Part shown: in pieces, positions 56,553-64,000 of the stretch
How the letters are laid out: every line of letters starts with the position of its first letter
How positions within the stretch are numbered: the stretch's first letter is position 1
NCBI GenBank assembly: GCA_947176235.1
Contig: CAMWPM010000002.1
Location: forward strand, 1-64,000
Source: an uncultured Bacteroidales bacterium
Lineage (GTDB): Bacteria; Bacteroidota; Bacteroidia; Bacteroidales; Muribaculaceae
Length of the DNA stretch: 64,000 nt
Direction of reading: 5' to 3'
The notes under the pieces: model-generated
The model's database searches: none
Seen by the model: the letters and a program-made list of their open reading frames with translations, nothing else
Told to the model about the DNA's origin: nothing
Position numbers and translations under genes: made by a program

Positions 56553-57605
56553 ATGAAAGTAGATCGTCACACTGTCCCTTCACCCAAGGGCGACATCACC
56601 ATCTTCCGCCTCACCAACGATAACGGTGCATGGGTCGAACTCTCTTCTCTCGGAGCTGGCATCCTCGGCGTCGGTGTCCCCGACCGCGACGGCAACATCG
56701 AAAACGTAGCCCTCGCCTATGCCGATCCCGCTGCTTATCTCTATGATGGTCCCTGCATGGGCAAGACCCCCGGACGTTTCGCCAACCGCATCGCCGGAGC
56801 GCGCTTCTCTCTTGATGGAAAAGTCTGTCTGCTCGACCCCAACCAGGCTCCTAACGCCCTTCATGGTGGAAAGGAAGGCTTCCAGAATCAGATCTGGGTT
56901 GCCGATACCCGTGGTCACTCCACTGTCGTATTCTCTCGCCTCAGCCCCGATGGCGAGGAAGGCTATCCCGGCACTCTCGAAGCTCAGGTAGCTTACACTT
57001 GGGACAACGAAAATCAGCTCACCATTAAGTATTCCGCTGTCACCGACGCCCCCACTGTGGTCAATCTCACCAACCACGCCTACTTTAACCTTGCAGGCGA
57101 AAACTCCGGCACGGCGCTTGACCACACTCTCCGTCTCAATGCTTCGCACTATCTCCCCACCGACGCCACCCAGATTCCAACCGGCGAACTCGCGCCCGTC
57201 GCAGGCACTCCGATGGATTTCACAGCTCCCGTTCCCCTCGGTGCTTCAATCCGTGCCGACTTCGAGCCGCTCCACATCGGCAAGGGATATGACCATTGCT
57301 GGGTAATCGACGGTTGGCAGAAAGGCACCGTCTCACCGGTTGCTCTGCTTGCCGATCCTAAGTCCGGTCGAGTCCTTGAAGTCGAGGCCGACACACCCGG
57401 TGTTCAGGTCTACACCGGCAACTGGTTTGGGGGTGAGACAGCCCTCAATCCCGAGGGACGTCCCTATCTCGACAACGAAGGAGTGGCTATCGAATGTCAG
57501 TATTTCCCCGATGCCCCTAACCATCCCTCTTTCCCGTCAACTGTTCTTCGCCCCGGCGAGAAGTTTAATCAGACAATCATCTATCGTTTTAAAGTAGAAA
57601 AATAA
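56553..57605 (+). CDS. galM: Aldose 1-epimerase (mutarotase)
   Basis: This 350-residue protein interconverts alpha- and beta-galactose so that galactokinase gets its preferred form. It has GKTPGRFANRIAGARFSLDG, the catalytic His in NLTNHAYFNLAG and the Glu in AIECQYFPDAPN. No signal peptide, so it acts in the cytoplasm. Its stop overlaps the next start by one base (TAATG). Confidence 0.94.
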   Translation: MKVDRHTVPSPKGDITIFRLTNDNGAWVELSSLGAGILGVGVPDRDGNIENVALAYADPAAYLYDGPCMGKTPGRFANRIAGARFSLDGKVCLLDPNQAPNALHGGKEGFQNQIWVADTRGHSTVVFSRLSPDGEEGYPGTLEAQVAYTWDNENQLTIKYSAVTDAPTVVNLTNHAYFNLAGENSGTALDHTLRLNASHYLPTDATQIPTGELAPVAGTPMDFTAPVPLGASIRADFEPLHIGKGYDHCWVIDGWQKGTVSPVALLADPKSGRVLEVEADTPGVQVYTGNWFGGETALNPEGRPYLDNEGVAIECQYFPDAPNHPSFPSTVLRPGEKFNQTIIYRFKVEK

Positions 57606-58519
57606 TGTCAGAACCTATCAAACCCACCCTTTTCGTCCTCGCTGCCGGTATGGGTAGCCGCTACGGCGGTCTCAAGCAGCTCGACCCGCTTGGTCCCCAT
57701 GGCGAGACTATCATGGACTACTCAATCTACGACGCCATGCAGGCAGGTTTCGGTAAAGTTGTTTTCGTAATCCGCAAGGACTTCGAGAAAGACTTCCGCG
57801 AGAAAATCCTCTCGAAATATGAAGGACACATCCCCGTTGAAGTCGTTTTCCAGTCTGTCGACGCACTTCCTGAAGGCTACACATGTCCTCCCGATCGCTC
57901 AAAGCCCTGGGGCACCAACCACGCCGTCCTCATGGGTAAGGATGTCATCAGCGAGCCCTTCGCTGTCATCAATGCCGACGACTTCTATGGTAGAGATGCT
58001 TTTGAGGTTATAGCCAAAGAACTTCAGCGCCCCCGCGACGGAAAGGGCGACTACTGTATGGTTGGCTTCCGTGTCGGCAACACCATGACCGAAAACGGTT
58101 CCGTTGCACGTGGAGTCTGCGAAAACCGTGACGGCAAACTCACATCAGTTGTCGAGCGCACAGCCATATCCTATGACGACGACCACCGCATCGTATTCAC
58201 CGACGAGAACGGCAACGTGCAGACACTCGACCCCGCCACACCTGTTTCCATGAACCTCTGGGGATTCACCCCCGACTACTTCGACTATAGCGAGCGTGAG
58301 TTCCGTCATTTCCTTGACCGTGACATCAACACTCCCAAAGCCGAATTCTTCATCCCCCTTGTCATCGACACGCTCATCAACAGCGGCGAAGCAACAGTTA
58401 AGGTTCTCGACACTGATTCCAAGTGGTTTGGCGTCACCTATGCTGCCGACCGTCCCGGAGTTGTCGAGAAATTTGCCGAGCTTCACGCTTCCGGACTATA
58501 TCCCGAAAAACTCTTCTGA
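57605..58519 (+). CDS. Sugar-1-phosphate nucleotidyltransferase
   Basis: This 304-residue protein has the nucleotidyltransferase start LFVLAAGMGSRYGGLKQLDP, a Lys-Asp metal/phosphate region (VINADDFYGRDAF) and KPWGTNHAVLMG. It is related to UTP- or dTTP-dependent pyrophosphorylases. It is translated with galM (TAATG) in an operon with galK and no galT, so it may make UDP-galactose or UDP-glucose directly from sugar 1-phosphate. The sugar and the nucleotide are inference. A strong terminator follows. Confidence 0.85.
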   Translation: MSEPIKPTLFVLAAGMGSRYGGLKQLDPLGPHGETIMDYSIYDAMQAGFGKVVFVIRKDFEKDFREKILSKYEGHIPVEVVFQSVDALPEGYTCPPDRSKPWGTNHAVLMGKDVISEPFAVINADDFYGRDAFEVIAKELQRPRDGKGDYCMVGFRVGNTMTENGSVARGVCENRDGKLTSVVERTAISYDDDHRIVFTDENGNVQTLDPATPVSMNLWGFTPDYFDYSEREFRHFLDRDINTPKAEFFIPLVIDTLINSGEATVKVLDTDSKWFGVTYAADRPGVVEKFAELHASGLYPEKLF

Positions 58520-58582
58520 TCTGCTCCCGTCTGCGGAATTCATCCACAGGACATAGCTGATCACCCCCCGCATTGACCATCC

Positions 58583-58620
58583 AAGTCGCTGTGTCAGATT
58601 TCGACACAGCGACTTTTTTA
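58583..58620 (+). terminator. Galactose operon terminator
   Basis: Perfect 13-base arms (58583-58595 and 58603-58615) with a seven-base loop and a T-run. Confidence 0.88.
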
Positions 58621-58798
58621 TGTTTCGATAGTATCCGTAGGACTAATTAAACCCTTCGTCTAATCTATGCGCTTTTGTGTGAGATCCTCCTCTCAAATTC
58701 CAAAATTTCAATGTTCTCTTTTATCGGACATGTCCGACACCGCAAAATTACAACCGAAAACACCCCCACCACCTGTCAAAAAAGCACATTCTTTCACC
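58621..58798. other. Intergenic, no gene seen
   Basis: About 180 AT-rich bases between the galactose terminator and heptanucleotide array 2. No promoter pair, hairpin or reading frame of note. Confidence 0.5.
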
Positions 58799-58889
58799 AA
58801 CTCCCAACTCCTAACTCCTAAAACCTAACTCCTAACTCCCAACTCCTAACTCCTAACTCCTAACTCCCAACTCCTAACTCCTAACTCTC
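58799..58889. repeat. Heptanucleotide tandem array 2
   Basis: Thirteen units in unbroken 7-base register: mostly AACTCCT and AACTCCC, with AAAACCT once and AACTCTC last. It ends about 50 bases before the -33 element of the rpoD promoter. Confidence 0.95.
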
Positions 58890-58941
58890 CTTAATTTTCC
58901 CTAAATCCGTTATATTACCCTAATTCACCCCGCAAAAAGAT

Positions 58942-58972
58942 TTTGCCGTTTGTTATTTTTATTGTAACTTTG
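58942..58972 (+). promoter_or_regulatory. rpoD promoter
   Basis: TTTG (58942-58945), 19 bases, TAACTTTG (58965-58972). The start would be near 58979, leaving a short leader of about 22 bases. Confidence 0.75.
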
Positions 58973-59000
58973 CAAGCCGCATAAAATATAGCATACTGAC

Positions 59001-59861
59001 ATGAGACAACTTAAGATAACGAAATCAATTACCAACCGTGAAAGTGCTTCCCTCGACAAATACCTCCAGGAGATTGGACGTGAGGACCTTATCACTGTTG
59101 AAGAAGAAGTAGAACTTGCCCAGCGTATCCGCGAAGGAGATCAGGCAGCTCTCGAAAAACTTACTCGCGCCAACCTCCGTTTCGTCGTTTCCGTAGCTAA
59201 GCAGTATCAGAATCAAGGTCTTTCTCTCCCCGACCTAATCAACGAAGGAAACCTTGGTCTTATCAAAGCGGCACAGAAATTCGACGAAACTCGTGGTTTC
59301 AAATTTATTTCCTACGCCGTTTGGTGGATCCGTCAGTCCATCCTTCAGGCGCTCGCCGAACAGTCACGTATCGTCCGACTCCCCCTCAATCAGGTGGGAT
59401 CTCTCAACAAAATATCCAAGGCGCTCTCCAAATTCGAGCAGGAAAACGAGCGCCGTCCTTCTCCCGAAGAGCTTGCCGAGACCCTCGACGTTCCCGTAGA
59501 GAAGATCGCCGACACCCTCAAGGTTTCCGGTCGTCACATCTCCGTCGACGCCCCCTTCGTCGAAGGAGAGGATAACTCGCTCCTCGACGTCCTCACCAAT
59601 GAAGACTCCCCCATGGCCGACTCCTCCCTCAATCAGGAGTCCCTCTCCAAGGAAGTTGATCGCGCTCTTCATCAGCTTCACGAGCGTGAGCGCGAGATCC
59701 TCAAGATGTTCTTTGGAATCGGATGCCAGGAGATGACCCTCGAAGAGATCGGAGCAAAATTCGACCTCACTCGCGAGCGTGTCCGTCAGATCAAGGAAAA
59801 GGCGATCCGTCGCCTCAAAGGACAGAAGAGCCGACTGCTCAAGACCTACCTCGGTCAGTAA
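59001..59861 (+). CDS. rpoD: Primary sigma factor (RpoD/SigA)
   Basis: This 286-residue protein is the short primary sigma of Bacteroidetes, lacking region 1.1. It starts [24 protein letters not shown] (region 1.2). It then has [27 protein letters not shown] with [14 protein letters not shown] (region 2), [17 protein letters not shown] (region 3) and [27 protein letters not shown] (region 4). It recognises the TTTG/TAnnTTTG promoters seen throughout the window, including its own. Confidence 0.95.
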   Translation: MRQLKITKSITNRESASLDKYLQEIGREDLITVEEEVELAQRIREGDQAALEKLTRANLRFVVSVAKQYQNQGLSLPDLINEGNLGLIKAAQKFDETRGFKFISYAVWWIRQSILQALAEQSRIVRLPLNQVGSLNKISKALSKFEQENERRPSPEELAETLDVPVEKIADTLKVSGRHISVDAPFVEGEDNSLLDVLTNEDSPMADSSLNQESLSKEVDRALHQLHEREREILKMFFGIGCQEMTLEEIGAKFDLTRERVRQIKEKAIRRLKGQKSRLLKTYLGQ

Positions 59862-59920
59862 GCGCTCTTAATATTGGCGAAAGCCCGGTCCACCTCACAT
59901 CACACCATTTCAGGCCTAAC

Positions 59921-62032
59921 ATGCCACGCCGACCAATCAGGATTCTTGTAGCCCTACTTGCCGTCATCGCTTTATCGTGGCAGCAGGCAGATGCTCAGCG
60001 TGCAGCATCGCGACCCACCGGTCGCACCGGCTCCTCTCGCTCATCCTCTGGTTCCCGATCCTCATCCTCTTCTCAGTCATCCTCAACCTCAACCCCCAAG
60101 ATTGAGATCGGACCCTCCTACGCCTGGAAAATAGTCCCGCCCCTCGGGCTACGCGAACCGGCTACCATCGACACGCTCTACCTCAACTACGCCCGGCAGT
60201 CAGTCCCCTCATTCTCTTCCCCCGCCTACGCCACCACCGGCAACCTCGGAGGTCCCGGGCAGACTATGATTTGGATGGATCGTGAGCCGATGAACTCATT
60301 CTTTTTCTCCGACGCCGTCCGTCAGTGGATTCCATCTCTTTCCACCATGCGGTTCTACAACACCCGCGTCCCGATGACCCTCCTTAGCTACAACACCGGA
60401 GGCTCACGCATCAACACACAGGACCGTCTCTCCGCCACCTTCTCTGGCAACATCAACGCCCGTGCACAGGTTGGCGCCATGCTTGACTATCTCTACTCCA
60501 AAGGCTCCTACGACAAGCAGGCTGCCAAGGACATAATTGCCGGAGCATCAGGATCCTATATGGGCGATCACATCGAATTTCAGGGATTTCTCACCCACTA
60601 CGACGTCCTTTTCAAGGAGAACGGCGGTATCACCGACGATCTCTACATCACTGACCCCGCCCAGCTTCAGGGTGGTAACGGAACGATTGACTCAAAGTCC
60701 ATACCTGTCAATCTCGCCAACGCCCATTCCCGCGTAAAGGACCTGAATCTCTACCTCAACACCCGCTACAAACTCGGATTTTGGCGCGAGGAATCCCCAT
60801 CCGACACCATCCCCCTCGACGAAGTCCCCGACTCCCTCCGCATTCAGCGCTTCGTCCCCGTTTCAGCAGTCACCTGGACGTTCGACCTCCACAACGGCTC
60901 CCACATGTTCCGCAACGATCCCTCCTCCGCCGATAAGACCGACTTCTTCCGCAATTCCTACATCACCACAGGAAAGATGGAGGATCTTATGCACTACACC
61001 TCCGTCCGCAACACCGTCGGGCTCTCCCTCCTCGAAGGCTTCAACAAATACGCTCAGGCTGGTCTTTCTGCTTACATCGCCCACGAGTACCACCGCATCA
61101 CCCAGACCACCGACACCATCCTCCGCATCCCCCCCGACGAGCGACCCGAAGGTCTCACCCCCTACGACGGCACACTCCCCGCCCATCGCGGTTCCGAGAA
61201 TGGTCTGTTTATCGGCGCACAGCTTGTCCGCGCACAGGGACGCATCCTCAACTATGATGCCACGGCTGAGCTGGGTCTCACCTCCCGTTGGGCTGGCGAC
61301 GTGAAGATCGACGGCAACGTCTACACCCGCTTCCGCCTCGGACGCGACTCCGTTTCCGTTCGTGCTTATGCCCGATTCCGCAATCAGGCTGCACCCTACC
61401 TGATGGACAACTACATCTCCAACCACTTCATCTGGCACAACAGCTTCTCCAAGACCCGCCGTCTCCGACTCGGTGGTGAGATTTCCGTCCCCTTCACCCG
61501 CACACGCCTCAGCGCAGCCGTGGAGAACGTCCAGAATCTCATCTACTTCAACGAGGACTGTCTCCCGGTCCAGCACGGCGGCAACGTTCAGATCGTCAGC
61601 GCCACCCTTCGTCAGGACCTCGCATGGCGCGCCCTTCACTGGGACAACATTGTCATCTTCCAGAAGTCAAGCAACTCCGACGTTATCCCCCTCCCATCCC
61701 TCGCCGTCAACTCCAACCTCTACGTCACCTTCAAGGTAGCCCGCGTCCTCTCCGTCCAGCTTGGAGTCAACTGCGACTGGTACTCCCGCTACTACGGCGT
61801 CGATTATCAGCCCGCCACCATGACATTCTACAACCAGCGTTCCGTCAAGGTCGGCAACTATCCCTTCATGAACGCCTACGCCAACTTCCGCCTCTCCAAG
61901 ACTCGCTTCTTCGTAATGATGTCCCATGTCAATCAAGGCGTTATCGGTGGCGACGACTATTTCTCCATTCCCCACTACCCGCTTAATCCCCGGCGCTTCC
62001 AGATGGGACTCTCCATCGACTTTGCCAACTGA
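59921..62032 (+). CDS. Large putative porin (PF14121-type)
   Basis: The protein has 703 residues from the ATG at 59921; the open frame extends upstream only over rpoD. The signal peptide (ILVALLAVIALSWQQADA) is followed by a Ser-rich stretch of about 30 residues and then a long beta-barrel. It has SYAWKIVPPLGLREPATIDTLYLNY and GGPGQTMIWMDREPMNSFFF near the start, features of the large Bacteroidetes "putative porin" family. The last residues (FQMGLSIDFAN) fit a terminal strand. Outer membrane; cargo unknown. The substrate-binding protein gene follows after 11 bases. Confidence 0.82.
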   Translation: MPRRPIRILVALLAVIALSWQQADAQRAASRPTGRTGSSRSSSGSRSSSSSQSSSTSTPKIEIGPSYAWKIVPPLGLREPATIDTLYLNYARQSVPSFSSPAYATTGNLGGPGQTMIWMDREPMNSFFFSDAVRQWIPSLSTMRFYNTRVPMTLLSYNTGGSRINTQDRLSATFSGNINARAQVGAMLDYLYSKGSYDKQAAKDIIAGASGSYMGDHIEFQGFLTHYDVLFKENGGITDDLYITDPAQLQGGNGTIDSKSIPVNLANAHSRVKDLNLYLNTRYKLGFWREESPSDTIPLDEVPDSLRIQRFVPVSAVTWTFDLHNGSHMFRNDPSSADKTDFFRNSYITTGKMEDLMHYTSVRNTVGLSLLEGFNKYAQAGLSAYIAHEYHRITQTTDTILRIPPDERPEGLTPYDGTLPAHRGSENGLFIGAQLVRAQGRILNYDATAELGLTSRWAGDVKIDGNVYTRFRLGRDSVSVRAYARFRNQAAPYLMDNYISNHFIWHNSFSKTRRLRLGGEISVPFTRTRLSAAVENVQNLIYFNEDCLPVQHGGNVQIVSATLRQDLAWRALHWDNIVIFQKSSNSDVIPLPSLAVNSNLYVTFKVARVLSVQLGVNCDWYSRYYGVDYQPATMTFYNQRSVKVGNYPFMNAYANFRLSKTRFFVMMSHVNQGVIGGDDYFSIPHYPLNPRRFQMGLSIDFAN

Positions 62033-62043
62033 TTCCCGCCACC

Positions 62044-62868
62044 ATGCGCCCGCTTAAGCCCGTTCCCCGCTCCCGCCTCTCCCTCTACATCCTTCTCCTT
62101 GTCCTGACGCTCATCACCATCTTCTTCGTCCGTCAGTGCACCACACCCCGCCCCGCCCCACTCGCCGACCGTCGCGCCGGAGGCGACACCCTCAACGTAG
62201 CCATCGAACTCTCCCCCATGACCCTCTCCGTCAGCTCCGACACCCTCTCCGGCTTCAGCTACGACCTCATGCGCGCCATCGCTGCCATCCATCATCGCCC
62301 CGTTGTGTTCAACGGCTTCACAAATCTCCCCCGCACCATGCAGCGCCTCCTTGATGGTCGCTACGATATTGTCATCGCCGACATGCCCGTCACCTCCACC
62401 ACGCGCCGCGACTACCTTTTCACCGATCCCATCTACCTCGACCGCGCAGTCCTTGTTCAGCTCCCCGACTCCACCGGCATTCTCCCAATCCCCGGACAGC
62501 AGGCACTCGCCCGACGCGAAGTCTGGGTTCCCGCAGGAACTCCCCTCACACGCCGCCTCCACGCACTCGGACGTGAGATCGGCGATACCATCTACGTCCA
62601 TGAGGATCCCGACTATTCCGAGGAACAACTTATCATGCTGACAGCCGTCGGCGAACTTCCCTGCGCCGTCGTCAACTCCCGCGTCGCCCGACAGCTTGCC
62701 CGCGAATACCCCCGTCTCGACCTCTCCGTCGAGATCTCCTTCAACCAGTTCAAGGCATGGGCGCTCGCACCCCGCGACTCCGCCCTCACCGACACCCTCA
62801 ACTCCTGGCTTGCCGCCTTCCGCACCACCCCCGCCTACGCCCGCCTCTCCAGCCGCTACTCCCTCTGA
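62044..62868 (+). CDS. Membrane-tethered solute-binding-type protein
   Basis: This 274-residue protein has one N-terminal membrane helix (LYILLLVLTLITIFFV) and then a bacterial extracellular solute-binding family 3 fold: LNVAIELSPMTLSV, FSYDLMRAIA, GRYDIVIADMPVT and YLFTDPIYLD. The fold resembles the N-terminal domain of MltF but the lytic transglycosylase domain is absent. It is probably periplasmic and anchored in the inner membrane, binding a small ligand such as an amino acid or muropeptide. Coding is unusually C-rich. It is 11 bases after the porin gene, so the pair may sense or import together. Confidence 0.75.
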   Translation: MRPLKPVPRSRLSLYILLLVLTLITIFFVRQCTTPRPAPLADRRAGGDTLNVAIELSPMTLSVSSDTLSGFSYDLMRAIAAIHHRPVVFNGFTNLPRTMQRLLDGRYDIVIADMPVTSTTRRDYLFTDPIYLDRAVLVQLPDSTGILPIPGQQALARREVWVPAGTPLTRRLHALGREIGDTIYVHEDPDYSEEQLIMLTAVGELPCAVVNSRVARQLAREYPRLDLSVEISFNQFKAWALAPRDSALTDTLNSWLAAFRTTPAYARLSSRYSL

Positions 62869-62921
62869 TCCCCTTTGTTCCCTATCTTTTGCCATGTTAC
62901 TCTGCGCATTAGCGAGCGTCA

Positions 62922-63033
62922 GGGGTGTCATCACCCCAAGTCACTTGTGCCGGAGGCACAACCCCCTTGTTAACCGCGGGCAGTAATGCCCGTGGTAATA
63001 GTCCCACATACATCCCCAGCCCCTGCGGGGCTG
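62922..63033. repeat. Cluster of four short palindromes
   Basis: The palindromes are GGGGTG/CACCCC (62922-62937), TTGTGCC/GGCACAA (62945-62961), ACCGCGGGC/GCCCGTGGT (62973-62996, one wobble) and CAGCCCC/GGGGCTG (63017-63033). Loops are 3-6 bases. They lie in a non-coding gap and have a base composition unlike the AT-rich sequence around them. Confidence 0.75.
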
Positions 63034-63051
63034 CACCATCACTCCCTGCGC

Positions 63052-63079
63052 AAGTCCTAACTCATAACTTCTAATTCTA
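63052..63079. repeat. Decayed heptanucleotide copies
   Basis: Four 7-base units in register (AAGTCCT, AACTCAT, AACTTCT, AATTCTA) resemble arrays 1 and 2. They end four bases before the -33 box of the next promoter. Confidence 0.5.
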
Positions 63080-63082
63080 AAA

Positions 63083-63114
63083 TTTGCGCATATCGTACCT
63101 AACCACTATCTTTG
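63083..63114 (+). promoter_or_regulatory. Promoter of the small barrel gene
   Basis: TTTG (63083-63086), 20 bases, TATCTTTG (63107-63114): a full consensus match. The start would be near 63121, about 44 bases before the ATG. Confidence 0.75.
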
Positions 63115-63164
63115 CCATTACCAAAACATTTTTATACTCTAACAAATCAATTTCATTTATCACT

Positions 63165-63842
63165 ATGAGAAAACGTTATCTCATTTCCGCACTCCTCGCA
63201 GTCGCAGCCGCACTGCCATCTCTCGCTCAATCCACCATTTTTTCCAACCCCTCCAACCGCGCCTACTTCGGTGTCCGTGCCGGCGTTGACATCACATCCC
63301 CTGGCGCCATCACCATCGAGGATGTTAGTCTTGACGTATTCAAAAACGGCGCAGGCTTTGAATTTGGCGGAATCTACAACATCCCCATCGTTGCCAACTT
63401 CTACATCGAGCCCGGACTCAAACTCTTCTTCTCCAACTATTCCATCAAGGACGATTTCGTCCACGCTATGGAGGATGACATCATCTACGACGCCATGTCC
63501 ATCCACAAGTTCGGAATGCGCGTACCCGTCTTGGCTGGCTACCACTTCGATTTCACCCCCGACATCCGCGTCTCCATCTTCACAGGTCCCGAATTGCAGA
63601 TCGGATTCAAAGGCGATCTCACAATTAAAAGCGGCAACTCCGAAAACTCAAGCAGCATCTTCGGCGACGACGGCGTCATGAGCCGCTTCAACCTTCTTTG
63701 GGGCATCGGAGCCGGCGTTGAATGGCGTCACATCTGCTTCAACGTCAACGGAGGCATCGGCATAATCAACACCCTCCGCGACTCCGGACCCGTCACCCTC
63801 CGCGAAAACCACCTCACCCTCTCCCTCGGCTACAACTTCTAA
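63165..63842 (+). CDS. Small outer-membrane beta-barrel protein
   Basis: The protein has 225 residues from the ATG at 63165, placed directly before a signal peptide (RKRYLISALLAVAAALPSLA/Q). The frame is open further upstream but crosses the promoter. The body matches the 8-stranded OmpA/OmpX-like barrel pattern (AYFGVRAGVDITSPG, FEFGGIYNIPI, MRVPVLAGYHFDF) and ends LTLSLGYNF, the usual C-terminal strand with Phe. Function unknown. Confidence 0.8.
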   Translation: MRKRYLISALLAVAAALPSLAQSTIFSNPSNRAYFGVRAGVDITSPGAITIEDVSLDVFKNGAGFEFGGIYNIPIVANFYIEPGLKLFFSNYSIKDDFVHAMEDDIIYDAMSIHKFGMRVPVLAGYHFDFTPDIRVSIFTGPELQIGFKGDLTIKSGNSENSSSIFGDDGVMSRFNLLWGIGAGVEWRHICFNVNGGIGIINTLRDSGPVTLRENHLTLSLGYNF

Positions 63843-63880
63843 TCCCTAATCTCCCCGCACTTTACAGGATATAAGATAAT

Positions 63881-63906
63881 CATCCCGGGCATTCACGCCC
63901 GGGATG
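63881..63906 (+). terminator. Hairpin after the small barrel gene
   Basis: Perfect 10-base arms CATCCCGGGC/GCCCGGGATG with a six-base loop. It is followed by CCTTCTTTC, only weakly T-rich. It may be a terminator, or another copy of the palindromes at 62922-63033 (compare GGGCA and GCCCG arms). Confidence 0.55.
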
Positions 63907-64000
63907 CCTTCTTTCATAATCTTATAAATATCATTAATTGAGTATCGTGTATTGTGTTATCGCCTCTGGCGATTAGCCCTGCTAAGAATTCTGCATCCGT

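Noticed and set aside
60863-61639. Long - strand open frame opposite the porin gene
   Set aside because: Same explanation: strong third-position C in the + strand gene removes stop codons on the other strand.
61975-62934. Long - strand open frame (about 319 codons) against the binding-protein gene
   Set aside because: The + strand has clear family signatures and the antisense translation is Gly/Glu/Val-rich low-complexity, the shadow of C-rich codons.
62945-62961. Terminal inverted repeat of an insertion sequence
   Set aside because: The palindrome is self-complementary with a 3-base loop; there is no transposase gene or target duplication nearby.

Overview
The window is an ordinary chromosomal stretch of a Bacteroidales bacterium. 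A gut Muribaculaceae (S24-7-like) species is the best guess, although family level is inference. The evidence is the Bacteroidetes-type promoters (TTTG, about 20 bases, then TAnnTTTG), the 286-residue primary sigma factor, the glycine-lipid acyltransferase pair, DUF4270 and PF14121-type envelope proteins, and secreted GH115, GH2 and GH13 enzymes. I see no prophage, insertion sequence, CRISPR array, rRNA operon or plasmid gene. One tRNA gene is present. Most genes are housekeeping or envelope genes.

Left part (1-16.8 kb, mostly + strand): an outward-facing promoter at the very left edge; a degenerate half glycogen synthase and a DUF4270 lipoprotein; tRNA-Thr(CGT); the glsA-glsB glycine-lipid pair followed by a Wzi-like barrel and a small lipoprotein; carAB; then a secreted GH115 glucuronidase and a GH2 enzyme that probably act together on plant glucuronoxylan; and a small PepSY-like lipoprotein.

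Middle part (16.8-45.8 kb, mostly - strand): a long run containing a receiver/pyruvate-phosphate-dikinase-like fusion, a coiled-coil protein, a DPP-IV-like peptidase, an unrecognised membrane protein, miaA and an unrecognised secreted protein. After the + strand gene efp come an arginine operon (GNAT acylglutamate synthase, argG, argC), gltX - outer-membrane protein - kdtA, and a + strand ClC transporter. Further along are a candidate small RNA, a Nat-type ABC exporter, the DUF6155-folK-tex group, a membrane phosphoesterase, an acyltransferase and a small DUF6582-like protein.

Right part (45.9-64 kb, mostly + strand): patatin and GH13 amylase; prs; a CE1-type esterase; ABC-F (- strand); and a galactose operon (GH2 beta-galactosidase, galK, galM, sugar nucleotidyltransferase) with no galT. 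Then come rpoD, a large PF14121-type porin, a membrane-tethered solute-binding protein and a small beta-barrel protein.

The most unusual material is non-coding. Two long arrays of a 7-base unit (AACTCCT/C) lie at 36.7 and 58.8 kb, with a short decayed relative at 63.05 kb. One array supplies the last codons of a protein. A promoter-plus-terminator unit without an ORF (36.42-36.65 kb) looks like a small RNA gene. A block of four different short palindromes occupies 62.92-63.03 kb. No clear new defence or mobile system is present. The most system-like protein candidates are the receiver-PPDK fusion with its coupled coiled-coil gene, and the galT-less galactose operon.
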